64,000 bases of DNA from positions 1 to 64,000 of the forward strand of contig JANMTF010000310.1 in NCBI GenBank assembly GCA_031390175.1, given 5' to 3'. The position numbers and the translations under genes were made by a program. Below the pieces are notes generated by a model. The model was not told the origin of the DNA, made no database searches, and saw nothing but the letters and a program-made list of their open reading frames with translations. Below, piece by piece: positions 24,996 to 33,390 of this stretch. The DNA comes from JAAFIP01 sp031390175. Its GTDB lineage: Bacteria; Pseudomonadota; Gammaproteobacteria; Burkholderiales; Burkholderiaceae_C. The first letter of the stretch is position 1; each line of letters opens with the position of its first letter.

Positions 24996-25748
24996 TTACG
25001 GGACTATATCGCGTTGCAAGCGCTTTAGCTCCTGCTTGACCACCCCGTAGCATTCGCACGTCACAGTCTCCAGCCCCGGTCGGTCCAGTACAGTGATATG
25101 GCCGCGACGGTACCGGATGTAGCCCGCTTCCTGAAACTTGCCGGCCACTTGCGTAATACCCTCCCGGCGCACGCCCAGCATGCTGGCCACCAGCTCCTGG
25201 GTCATGACCAGCTCGCCAGAGGGGATACGGTCTAGCGTGACCAGCAGCCAGCGCGAGAGTCGTTGTTCCACCGAGTGGTGGCGGTTACACACCACCGCCT
25301 GGGCAATCTCCGTAATGAGCGCCTGAACATAGCGAAGCAATACCTGCTGGACCTTGCCAGACAGATGAAACTCCTGCACCAGCACGTGGCTGGCAATCCG
25401 GTAGGCGTAGCCTGCTGTTTGCACCACGGCAGAGCTGGTGGTGGTGCCCCCACCCAAGAACAGCTGCATGCCCACCACGCCCTCATTGCCCACGCCAGCC
25501 ACCTCTGCCGAGGCACCCGACTCTGTCACCAAATGCAGCGAAATGATGGCTGTAATGGGAAAGTAGGCGTATTGAAGCTGTTGGCCGGGGCTGAACAAGA
25601 GCTTGCCCAACTGGAGCGGCACCAGTTCCAGCGCGCCAGTCACCCGCGCAAACTCCGGGGCCTGCAAGGCCGCTAACAACAGGTTCTGGTTGGGGCGGTG
25701 AAGCGCTACCATGCTGGCAGGCCGAGCGAGGGGGCGTTGTGCGTGCAT
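24996..25748 (-). CDS. Crp/Fnr family regulator ending the phytochrome operon (copy 2)
   Basis: 250-residue Crp/Fnr-type transcription factor: an N-terminal beta-roll (LGKLLFSPGQQLQYAYFPIT, VGNEGVVGMQLFLGGG) and a C-terminal Crp-type helix-turn-helix (VMTQELVASMLGVRREGITQ, then GHITVLDRPGLE). No Fnr cysteine cluster is seen. It belongs to the same subfamily as the proteins at 36306 and 47125, sharing YFPIT, VGNEG and MLGVRREG. Its ATG overlaps the REC-PAS stop by one base (TGATG), making it the sixth coupled gene and probably the DNA-binding output of the light pathway. Confidence 0.9.
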   Translation of the reverse strand: MHAQRPLARPASMVALHRPNQNLLLAALQAPEFARVTGALELVPLQLGKLLFSPGQQLQYAYFPITAIISLHLVTESGASAEVAGVGNEGVVGMQLFLGGGTTTSSAVVQTAGYAYRIASHVLVQEFHLSGKVQQVLLRYVQALITEIAQAVVCNRHHSVEQRLSRWLLVTLDRIPSGELVMTQELVASMLGVRREGITQVAGKFQEAGYIRYRRGHITVLDRPGLETVTCECYGVVKQELKRLQRDIVP

Positions 25749-26569
25749 CAGTAGCGCGCCACCACTTCTACACCTATACCGCGGTAGCCCGTAAATCGGC
25801 CGCTTTGGTCAAACATGGGCTCACCACTGACGCGGAAATGTTGCTCTACCCCATTGGCATTCAGCCTGGTGAACGCAAAATCAATAAATGGCTGCCGGGC
25901 GGCGATTTTTGATCGCAACTGAATATGCTCATCCTCATTCCAGTTGTGGATGTTCTCACCCAAACTCTCATTTAAGAAAGACGTGGCCGACACCCCCAAG
26001 GTCTCAAACACTGGGCCAGACACGGTAGTGAACTCGCCCGTATCGCTTTGCTCCCAGTACCAGTCCGACGCCAGCTCGGTAAAGCTGCGAAAACGCAGCT
26101 CGCTCTCACGCAGCTCCGCCGTACGCTCATCAACGGTTTTAATAAGATCCCGGTTATACGCGGCCAGTTTTTTATGCAGTAACTTGACTTCCAGCGTGTT
26201 TCGAATGCGAGTTTGCACCTCCAACAAATCAAACGGCTTGCTGACAAAGTCTCTGGCACCGGCTTTCAAGGCACGCAGCTTGTGGGCTGGCTCGGCGGTT
26301 AACACGATGACAGAAAGATAACTGTCTTCGCTCAGCGTTTTGAGCGCTTTCATCACCTCGAACCCATCCATCTTGGGCATTTTCAGATCTAGCAATATCA
26401 AATCATAGTGATGCTGGCGCTGCAGATTTCGTACCTCGGTGGGGTCTGTGGTCGAACTCACGTGGGTGTAGCCTGCATCGCCCAGCACCTGCTCAAGCAG
26501 CTGCACGTTGGTAATTTGATCGTCCACAATCAAAATACTGGCTTGCAAAATGTCGGATTCCCGGATCAT
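25748..26569 (-). CDS. Response regulator with C-terminal PAS domain
   Basis: 273-residue protein. The N-terminal receiver (about 11-130) has intact residues: IVDDQ, phosphoacceptor in DLILLDLKMPKMDG (Asp61), and VSKPFD (Lys111). A helical linker follows (about 125-160) and then a PAS/PAC domain (FRSFTELASDWYWEQSDTGE, FRVSGEPMFDQSGRFTGYRG). There is no DNA-binding, cyclase or kinase domain, so it probably relays signal by protein contact, perhaps to the Crp/Fnr factor encoded next. It overlaps the hybrid kinase by 4 bases. Confidence 0.9.
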   Translation of the reverse strand: MIRESDILQASILIVDDQITNVQLLEQVLGDAGYTHVSSTTDPTEVRNLQRQHHYDLILLDLKMPKMDGFEVMKALKTLSEDSYLSVIVLTAEPAHKLRALKAGARDFVSKPFDLLEVQTRIRNTLEVKLLHKKLAAYNRDLIKTVDERTAELRESELRFRSFTELASDWYWEQSDTGEFTTVSGPVFETLGVSATSFLNESLGENIHNWNEDEHIQLRSKIAARQPFIDFAFTRLNANGVEQHFRVSGEPMFDQSGRFTGYRGIGVEVVARY

Positions 26570-28971
26570 GCGGTTGGCTCCTGTGCAGTGCGGCGGCCAG
26601 CAGGCGTTTGGGAAAACGCGAGGGCCTCGTCTAGGGTTTTAAAAAATTCGTTGACTTGAATGGGCTGGGTAATGTAGCGAAAAAAGCCAGCATCCATTCC
26701 TTGTTTGATATCGCGTGGCAGGGCGTTCGCGCTGAGCGCCAGCACGGGTATGTGCGCGGTGAGCGGGTCCGAGCGCAGGTGGCGCAAAGTTTCTATGCCG
26801 CTCAAGCCGGGCAAGTTGATGTTCATCAGTATCACTGCTGGCTGGTGGGCTCTGGCAAATTCAATGCCCAAGCCACCGTGCGTGGCGCTGAGAACCCGGT
26901 GGTGCGGGCGCTGCCCCAGCAGGTGCTCCACCAGCTCCAGGCTAGCAGGGTTGTCGTCCACATGCAGCACGGTGTGGCCGACACTATCAGGGGGCAAGAT
27001 TGGCTCCACAGCCTCTGTAGCCTCTGTAGCCTCTGTGGGCGTCATTGCTGCGTTCAGTTCAAACCAAAACTCGCTACCCGCGCCCACGGTGCTCTGAGCG
27101 CCGATCTTGCCATCCATCAGCTCGGTCAGGCGCTTGCACATTGCCAGGCCAATGCCCGTGCCCAGCACAGCGCTCGTGTCCTCCCCCAGGCGTTTGAAGG
27201 GCGTAAAAAGCTCTTGCATTTTTTCTGCCGAGATACCTTCGCCCGTATCTTGCACGCCGATGCGCACACTGCCCGACGGTTGGGTGACGCAAGTCACGTG
27301 AATGTTGCCACCTACCCGGTTATATTTGACGGCGTTGGACAGCAGATTGATCAAAATTTGCTTCACCCTCACTTTGTCAGCATACACATGACAAGGGGCT
27401 TCAAAACGGGGAAAGGTAACACTGATGCTGCGCTGCGCTGCCAGCGGCCCTATCATGGCTTCGCATTCGCGCAGCAGCCCACTCACAGCCAGCACCTCCG
27501 GTGACATCGGCAGTGCTCCAGATTCAATAGCCGCCAAATCAAGCGTATCGTTGATCAGGCCCAGCAGGTACCAGCCAGCTTTGACAATATGCGTCAGACT
27601 TTGCTTTTGCCTGGGCGTAGGTGCCGGAGTACCCGCATCTATCAATTGGGCAAAACCCAAGATGGAATTGAGTGGCGTGCGCAGCTCATGGCTCATGTGG
27701 GCCAAAAACTCAGACTTGGCCTGATTGGCCTTATCTGCCGCAGCCACTGCGTCTTTGAGCACAAATTCTGCCTGCTTGCGCTTGGAAATATCATTGAAGA
27801 GCACAGCCACCTGGTGGAGTTCTGCTCCGTCAAAACGAAATGCATACACATCGTACCAACGACCCAAAGCCTTGGAGTAGTCTTCAAACCGAATGGGTGT
27901 GCCCGTCAAGTCGACCTTGCCGAAAGTCTTGATCCAGTGCAGTTCCCCATCGGGCACCAGTTCGAGGAAGGTTCTGTGATTCGCGTTGGCAAGCCCGGTT
28001 TGGCGCTCGAATGACTGACTGGTCTCCAAGTATCTAAAGTCTACCGCCTGCCCCTGCGGGTTGTACAGCATTTGCACAATACAGTAGCCTTCGTCAATGG
28101 AGTTAAACAGCGTGCGGTAGCGTTCCTCAGACTGGCGCAGCACTTCCTCGGCCTGCTTGCGCTCTGAAATATCCAGCAACGCAATTAAACCGGTCATTGC
28201 CCGTGGGGGGCCGTCGGAAGGTGACGAAAATTCAATTTTCTTGCGCGCGCTCACCCACACCACAGAGCCATCGGGTCGCACGACGCGGTGGTCAAAACTC
28301 ATTAGCCCGTCTCCATACGGATCCAGAGCTTTTGCCGTTTTGCTTAGCACTTCGGCACTGTCAATTGGATGGAGACGGGAATGCACCTCGCTACGGCGTA
28401 TGGGTGTATTGCTTGGCAGAGCCAGCAAGTTGGCCGCAGTTTCGTCAAGGGTGATGGTGTCTTGATCGAAGTTGATGCTTCCCAGTCCAAGGCCCGCAAC
28501 ACTGACACCAAGATAAAGCGTAGCCTGACTGGCCCGAAGCGCCTCTTTTACTTTAGTGTGTTCGGCCAGCAAGGCAAAGCGCTCTATGGCATTTTCTACA
28601 GCGCGTGTAAGGCTCTCAGGCGTACTACCGCTTTTACTTATGTAGTCCTGCGCGCCCGCGCGCAGCAGCGCTGACCCGGCTTGATAGTCTGTGCCAGTCA
28701 CCACCACTACGGGTAGCAGGTCTATGCCGGTGTTTTCGCCCATGGCGGCAAGTACCTCGGGCGCATTCATGCCGGGAAGAAAGTAGTCCAGCAACACGCA
28801 GTCGTAAGGGTTGCCTTGCCTGTTTCGGATGGCCTCCAGGCCAGTTTGGCCCAGCTCTGCTTCATCAAATACATAGCGCCGGCCGGACCCGCGCAGCAGC
28901 ATTTGGCGCATGTGGGCGCGATCCTGCGGATTGTCGTCGATGATCAAAATATGACAGGGCGTATCGGTCAT
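26566..28971 (-). CDS. Hybrid histidine kinase REC-PAS-PAS-HisKA-HATPase-REC with degenerate C-terminal receiver
   Basis: 801-residue soluble hybrid kinase. Receiver 1 (about 6-125) is intact, with Asp62 in CVLLDYFLPG and Lys113 in YISKSG. Two PAS/PAC units span about 145-400. HisKA has His428 in FLAHMSHELRTPLNSILG. HATPase shows QILINLLSNAVKY, DTGEGIS and GTGIGLA. A Thr-Glu-Ala linker (a 9-bp DNA repeat at 27011-27037) leads to receiver 2 (about 665-790), where the phosphoacceptor is Asn717 (ILMNINLPG) and the conserved lysine is Gln769 (ITQPI). Receiver 2 therefore cannot be phosphorylated normally. Both ends overlap neighbours by 4 bases. Confidence 0.93.
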   Translation of the reverse strand: MTDTPCHILIIDDNPQDRAHMRQMLLRGSGRRYVFDEAELGQTGLEAIRNRQGNPYDCVLLDYFLPGMNAPEVLAAMGENTGIDLLPVVVVTGTDYQAGSALLRAGAQDYISKSGSTPESLTRAVENAIERFALLAEHTKVKEALRASQATLYLGVSVAGLGLGSINFDQDTITLDETAANLLALPSNTPIRRSEVHSRLHPIDSAEVLSKTAKALDPYGDGLMSFDHRVVRPDGSVVWVSARKKIEFSSPSDGPPRAMTGLIALLDISERKQAEEVLRQSEERYRTLFNSIDEGYCIVQMLYNPQGQAVDFRYLETSQSFERQTGLANANHRTFLELVPDGELHWIKTFGKVDLTGTPIRFEDYSKALGRWYDVYAFRFDGAELHQVAVLFNDISKRKQAEFVLKDAVAAADKANQAKSEFLAHMSHELRTPLNSILGFAQLIDAGTPAPTPRQKQSLTHIVKAGWYLLGLINDTLDLAAIESGALPMSPEVLAVSGLLRECEAMIGPLAAQRSISVTFPRFEAPCHVYADKVRVKQILINLLSNAVKYNRVGGNIHVTCVTQPSGSVRIGVQDTGEGISAEKMQELFTPFKRLGEDTSAVLGTGIGLAMCKRLTELMDGKIGAQSTVGAGSEFWFELNAAMTPTEATEATEAVEPILPPDSVGHTVLHVDDNPASLELVEHLLGQRPHHRVLSATHGGLGIEFARAHQPAVILMNINLPGLSGIETLRHLRSDPLTAHIPVLALSANALPRDIKQGMDAGFFRYITQPIQVNEFFKTLDEALAFSQTPAGRRTAQEPTA

Positions 28972-29411
28972 GTTAGGTATATCGGTTCAAAAGGTGACAC
29001 CACACTATTTATCCAATAGTTAAATATATGCTGCAATACAAGCAAATGCAATCCATGGTTCACCGGCTTGACGTGATAGGCGTTGACACCATTGGCGTAG
29101 CAAAACTCCAAATCCCGCGGATTGGCCGATCCGCTCAGTACCACGATGGGAATGGCACGCAAGCGCACATCCTGTTTGATCTGCACCAATGCTTCTCTGC
29201 CATCGCCTTGCGGCGTGTTCAGATCCAGCAGGACCAAAGCCGGTAATGCCTGCTCTTTGTGAGCCAGCTCACGCAGCTTGAGCACACACGGGTCTCCCGA
29301 TTGTGCTCGCGTAATGCCGTTGTGCACAGCGCACTGTTTCGCGGCTTCCAGGATAGACTGGAAATCTTCATCCATGTCCTCCACTACCAAAATATCCCGC
29401 GTATGCATCAT
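28968..29411 (-). CDS. Rcp1-like single-domain response regulator
   Basis: 147-residue stand-alone receiver of the Rcp1 type that commonly pairs with bacterial phytochromes. Conserved residues are VVEDMDED at the N-terminus, Asp63 in LVLLDLNTPQGDGREAL, SGSANPRD, and Lys115 in YHVKPVN. The TPxxDGREAL pattern and the C-terminal extension (LQHIFNYWINSVVSPFE) match the Rcp1 family. It overlaps bphP and the hybrid kinase by 4 bases each, so it is probably the direct phosphate acceptor from the phytochrome. Confidence 0.92.
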   Translation of the reverse strand: MMHTRDILVVEDMDEDFQSILEAAKQCAVHNGITRAQSGDPCVLKLRELAHKEQALPALVLLDLNTPQGDGREALVQIKQDVRLRAIPIVVLSGSANPRDLEFCYANGVNAYHVKPVNHGLHLLVLQHIFNYWINSVVSPFEPIYLT

Positions 29412-31762
29412 GGCGGGCTTTCCAAGGCATCAGGCATGGTGAAGTAAAAGGTGCTGCCTGCGCCCATATTTGATTCCACCCACACCGTGCCGCCATGGCG
29501 CTGCACCAGCTTTTCAACGATGCTCAAGCCCGCGCCCACTCCGCCGCCATATGCATCCCGGCTGTGCAGCCGCTTGAACATCCGAAAGACATGGTCAAAG
29601 TGCTGCTGCGCAATACCGATGCCATCATCGCGCACGTAAAAAACGATTTGGTTTGTGGGGATGTGCTTGTCTGGCTCAAGCGCCAGCTGCTCCTTTGGTG
29701 CACGGTAACCTATCTCGATACGTGGGCAAGGTTGCTGGGTATATTTCATGGCGTTACTCAGCAAATTACTGAATATTTCTCGCACGCGTACACGGTCACA
29801 CGCCACGGTAGGCAGCAGGCGAGGCAGATCGACAGTGCACATACTTCCCGTGCTGTGCACGCCCACCATTTCCATCGCCTCGGCCACCACATCGTTCAAA
29901 TTAACCGCCCTTAGCTCAAGATTGGTTCGGCCTACACGGGAGAAGTGCAGCAAGGAGTCGAGCAGGCTGTCCATTCGCTCGGTCAGTTGCATGAGACTTT
30001 CCACGCGTTTGCGGTTCTCGGTGTCCTCCACCACGCTGCTCTCCAGCAACAGGTGCGCATAGCGGTGGATACCCCGTAGTGGCTCCTTCAGGTCATGAGA
30101 GGCGACATAAGCAAAAGCATCAAGCTCTTCATTGCTGCGGGTCAGATCCAGGTTCACCCGGGCCAAGCGCTCGGCACGGCCCACGACTATTTCCATGATT
30201 AACAGCCTCAGGCGCAGTGCTGACTCCACCTCCATGGACGACCATGGATGGGAGCGTTGCTTCACCGACTCTACAAACAGTTCAAAAGAGCGCCGCGGGC
30301 TCAGGCGCTGCCCGTTGGGCCCGGGCACCAATGGTTTGTCATGCGGGTTGCCAGCCCACTTCACAGTTTGAATGGTTTCAGGGCGAAACCACAAGATGCG
30401 GTCTTTGCGAAGGCGCGACACCCGCACCGCCAGAACGCCGCTGGCAACATCTGCCATTTCCCCGCCAGCGGGGTACAGGCTGGCAAGCGCGTCCGTCACA
30501 AAGACCGGGTGTACGCTGGAGCCAAACTCAGGGCGCTGGTCAAGCCAGTCTGCCAAAGTATTGAGCTGTTCTTCGGTGGGTGTTCGCCCCGCGCACCACC
30601 AACGATCCCTGTGGTACATCGCAGCTCCCTGTGCATCCATCGCATCTAACAAGGAGGGCTGGCTGTCCGACAGCGCCATCAGGTCCCCCTCCATAGCTGC
30701 CTTGCGGACCAACAACTGATGAACTTCGTCAAGCTGGAGCCGGTAGCTAAGCTGCTCGTTGCGCTGTGCAGACTTGAGCTGCAGCGAAGTAACTTGCGCT
30801 AGCAGCTCGCACGCCGAACGCACCTGGTATGGGAAGTAAGCGCTCGTGTAATGGTGACACGCAATTAAACCCCATAGCTCGCCGTCTACCAAAATAGGCA
30901 TGGTGAGAGAGGCCGCCACACCCATGTTGGCTAAATACTCGGTGTACATGATGGACGCACCGCGCAGCGCGCAGTGGGTCATGTCCAGCGCTTGGCCCGT
31001 GTCCGGATTGGCCAGTGGTACCATTTCCACCAAGGGGCCGGTAGCGTCAGGCAACGGCCTGATCCAAATGCGCTTGAAAATCTCCCTGGCCGGTTGGGGA
31101 ATATCGCTCTCAGGGTAGTGCAAACCTAACCATGCAGGCAAGTCGTCGCGCTTGTTTTCAGCGTACACCTCACCATGCTGATCCGCATGAAAGCGGTACA
31201 CCATCACCCGGTCCAAGCCGGTCATGCCGCGCACCTCACGGGCTACTTTTTGGCAAAAATCCAGCAAGCTGCCCGCGGTCTGCAAGCGGCCTATAGCGGC
31301 CTTCACAAGCGAAAAAATATCGTTGTCTGTGGCCTTGCCAGTTCGGCCTGTAGATTCAAACTCTGCTATCAAGACGCCCTGGGTCGTATGCACGCACACG
31401 TCCAGCGCAGGGGTGTCAGCCACGCCAGGCAAACTGAAAACGTACAGGTTGCTGGAGGTCACACCCTCGTTTTGCACAAACTCCTGCAGGCGCCTGGCAC
31501 CGCTTGCCCCTACTACGCTGGAGACATGTTGGCCTAGCAAATCTTCCGGTGGCTTGCCCAAATACTGAGCCGTATTGCCGCTGGCCTGCAAGATGGTCAA
31601 GTCTGTCAGGCGCAGCACAAGCAGGGCACCGTGTGCTTGTATGCAGCCTGGAGTGTGTACGGGCTCACTGTCGCAGTTGGCCAAGTTCAGGCCATAGCGC
31701 TTGACACTGTACAGACCGTCAGCCCAAGGCAACGCAGAGATATCTTGGGGGTTGCCGGTCAT
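29408..31762 (-). CDS. bphP: Bacteriophytochrome histidine kinase
   Basis: 784-residue red/far-red photoreceptor kinase. The PAS domain holds the biliverdin-binding cysteine (Cys30, in LANCDSEPVHTPG) and the GCIQAHGALL motif. GAF follows with YPESDIPQPAREIF (canonical PASDIP altered to PESDIP), then PHY with the tongue motif SPRRSFELF. HisKA (FAYVASHDLKEPLRGIHRYA) and HATPase (NLLSNAMKYTQQP, DDGIGIAQQHFD) complete it. The ATG at 31762 is preferred over 39 bases upstream because it overlaps the heme oxygenase stop by 4 bases (ATGA) and matches the family N-terminus. Confidence 0.96.
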   Translation of the reverse strand: MTGNPQDISALPWADGLYSVKRYGLNLANCDSEPVHTPGCIQAHGALLVLRLTDLTILQASGNTAQYLGKPPEDLLGQHVSSVVGASGARRLQEFVQNEGVTSSNLYVFSLPGVADTPALDVCVHTTQGVLIAEFESTGRTGKATDNDIFSLVKAAIGRLQTAGSLLDFCQKVAREVRGMTGLDRVMVYRFHADQHGEVYAENKRDDLPAWLGLHYPESDIPQPAREIFKRIWIRPLPDATGPLVEMVPLANPDTGQALDMTHCALRGASIMYTEYLANMGVAASLTMPILVDGELWGLIACHHYTSAYFPYQVRSACELLAQVTSLQLKSAQRNEQLSYRLQLDEVHQLLVRKAAMEGDLMALSDSQPSLLDAMDAQGAAMYHRDRWWCAGRTPTEEQLNTLADWLDQRPEFGSSVHPVFVTDALASLYPAGGEMADVASGVLAVRVSRLRKDRILWFRPETIQTVKWAGNPHDKPLVPGPNGQRLSPRRSFELFVESVKQRSHPWSSMEVESALRLRLLIMEIVVGRAERLARVNLDLTRSNEELDAFAYVASHDLKEPLRGIHRYAHLLLESSVVEDTENRKRVESLMQLTERMDSLLDSLLHFSRVGRTNLELRAVNLNDVVAEAMEMVGVHSTGSMCTVDLPRLLPTVACDRVRVREIFSNLLSNAMKYTQQPCPRIEIGYRAPKEQLALEPDKHIPTNQIVFYVRDDGIGIAQQHFDHVFRMFKRLHSRDAYGGGVGAGLSIVEKLVQRHGGTVWVESNMGAGSTFYFTMPDALESPP

Positions 31763-32355
31763 ACGAGTGTCGTTTTTTCTTGTGAATTGGGAAACAGCCA
31801 TTGGTCGAGCGTGGCAAAAGTCTGGTTGGCGCTTTCGATAATGTCGTCTCCGCTACCCGCGCCCTCGGCATGGGCAAGCATCATCTTGCCAAACGCCAAC
31901 CAGTTGGGCCCGGTGTGGGTACCGTAGCCGTTGAAAAATGCGCCTCCGCTGGTGGGTGTCACGCCCAGCTTAGTTTGCAGGTGTTTAGTGATGATCTGTC
32001 CACCCAAAGTGGCTCCTTCTATCACGTACAGGCAACCCAGCAGACGGGCCAGGCTGTCCGTGCTGGGCAAATGCTCGCAGCGCGGGAGCGTGGCCAGTGT
32101 TTGAGGGCTATCACCCATCGCCGTCAAGTCTTGCACCAAATGCGGTGTTTTGAGCCGTCGCAGGTAGTCAAAACCGAGGCCGCTCCACCACGGCAGCGCC
32201 ATCAGTTGGGCTTCCAGCGGGGCGTAGTAGCCAAAGAATCTGCGGGTGAACTGGTGGTAGGCAGGCCGCGAGAAACCTGGCTGGAGCAGGGGCAACTGCC
32301 GCTCCAAAGCCGCGTGGCGCGAATTGGTAGCCGATTTTAGAAGTTTGAGGATCAT
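31759..32355 (-). CDS. bphO: Biliverdin-producing heme oxygenase
   Basis: 198-residue heme oxygenase that opens heme to biliverdin, the phytochrome chromophore. The proximal heme ligand is in TNSRHAALE (His14), and the distal helix has LGCLYVIEGATLGGQII. It is the first gene of the phytochrome operon, coupled to bphP by a 4-base overlap, so chromophore and apoprotein are made together. A motif-A palindrome (32407-32425) lies about 55-70 bases upstream of the start. Confidence 0.94.
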   Translation of the reverse strand: MILKLLKSATNSRHAALERQLPLLQPGFSRPAYHQFTRRFFGYYAPLEAQLMALPWWSGLGFDYLRRLKTPHLVQDLTAMGDSPQTLATLPRCEHLPSTDSLARLLGCLYVIEGATLGGQIITKHLQTKLGVTPTSGGAFFNGYGTHTGPNWLAFGKMMLAHAEGAGSGDDIIESANQTFATLDQWLFPNSQEKTTLV

Positions 32356-32406
32356 GGGTAGAAGTTAAATAACTTACACATCATCACCATCTTGGTATCA
32401 CTTGTA

Positions 32407-32425
32407 TGTGCGTTAGCGCACATAA
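32407..32425 (-). promoter_or_regulatory. Motif A palindrome upstream of bphO
   Basis: TGTGCG-TTAG-CGCACA with further flanking symmetry (TATGTGCG/CGCACATA, 32405-32424), in the spacer between the hydrolase and bphO genes. It matches the inverted-repeat core of the other motif-A sites but lacks the AGAC extension. Confidence 0.5.
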
Positions 32426-32456
32426 TTGGCGCATAAACGTAGAATGTTCTTCGTTG

Positions 32457-33308
32457 CTAGCGCTGCAACGGCGCAAGGAACGCCACTATACGGTTAGCCA
32501 CCTCGCTGGGATTGTCAAATGCTTCGTGGGTTCCGCCACACTCCATAAGCGTCACATTGTTGCCGGGTCGGCTTTGCAAAATGCGCCGGGCATCGCCAAT
32601 CGGCACAGTGTGGTCTTGCAGGCCGTGCACCAGCAAGATGGGGCAGTGTGTTTTGGCCAGCGTAGTCACCGGCGCGATATCATCAAAGCGCGCGCCGATG
32701 ACGTGTTCAAGATAACGGTTTATCAGCCAACCCAGCGGCCAATAGGGAACGCGTCTGGAGTCCAACCAGCGTCGCATGAGCTGCTCCGGATGGGCGAAGG
32801 CCGCTACGCTGATAGCGGCCCGCAAGTCGCGGCGCCGGGAGGCGCATAACAACACAGCGGCACCCCCAACCGAGTGGCCCATAGCCACCAGACGCTCCTG
32901 ATCAACGTACTGTTGCGCCCGCAACCAGTCTAAGGCGCTGTCCAGGTCTTCAGCAAACCGCGGCAGAGAGCTGTGATCGTCAAAGTCACTTCGTCCGTGG
33001 TTGCGTGACTCTATTAGCAGCACTGCGTAGCCAGCAGTATGCAGTGCCTGGGCAGCAGGCAAAAGATTGCTTGCATTGCCACCCCAGCCGTGCAGGAGTA
33101 CCACCGCCGGACTCGGCGTGTGTGAGCGCTGCGTGCCCACACTGGGTACAAACCATGCAAATAGTCCCAATCCTTGGGCCGTGGGTATGCGCACCGCTTG
33201 CGCAACAAGCCCGTGCGCTGCTGGAGCCGACCCAGTTAGATCATTGGCAGGGGCCAGTACGGCATGCAGCCAACGGCGCGGGCTAAAAAAGTCAGCAATA
33301 TGTTTCAC
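32457..33308 (-). CDS. Alpha/beta hydrolase
   Basis: 283-residue serine hydrolase fold protein. The oxyanion loop is VVLLHGWGGNASNLLP, the nucleophile elbow AMGHSVGGAAVLL, a probable catalytic Asp in LLVHGLQDHTVPIG, and a His in GGTHEAFDNP. The region VLLIESRNHGRSD resembles the dienelactone hydrolase/peptidase S9-like branch. There is no signal peptide, so it is cytoplasmic. The substrate is unknown. It lies downstream of the OmpA-like gene on the same strand, separated by that gene's terminator, so it is probably transcribed separately. Confidence 0.82.
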   Translation of the reverse strand: MKHIADFFSPRRWLHAVLAPANDLTGSAPAAHGLVAQAVRIPTAQGLGLFAWFVPSVGTQRSHTPSPAVVLLHGWGGNASNLLPAAQALHTAGYAVLLIESRNHGRSDFDDHSSLPRFAEDLDSALDWLRAQQYVDQERLVAMGHSVGGAAVLLCASRRRDLRAAISVAAFAHPEQLMRRWLDSRRVPYWPLGWLINRYLEHVIGARFDDIAPVTTLAKTHCPILLVHGLQDHTVPIGDARRILQSRPGNNVTLMECGGTHEAFDNPSEVANRIVAFLAPLQR

Positions 33309-33330
33309 GGCACACCGCCATTTCCCGGAT

Positions 33331-33360
33331 AAAAAAAAGAGCCAACCTCACGGTTGGCTC
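33331..33360 (-). terminator. Rho-independent terminator of the OmpA-like gene
   Basis: Perfect 9-bp stem GAGCCAACC (33339-33347) / GGTTGGCTC (33352-33360) with a 4-base loop, followed on the minus strand by eight T (33331-33338). It is placed 30 bases after the OmpA-like stop codon. Confidence 0.9.
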
Positions 33361-33390
33361 AAGGGGGGCTCAGAGAGATACTAAAGTGAG

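Noticed and set aside
24255..25019. Shared TTGCAACGCG at the outer edge of arm A and in the Crp/Fnr 3' end considered as a duplication boundary
   Set aside because: Only ten bases match and the following sequence diverges; too short to claim.
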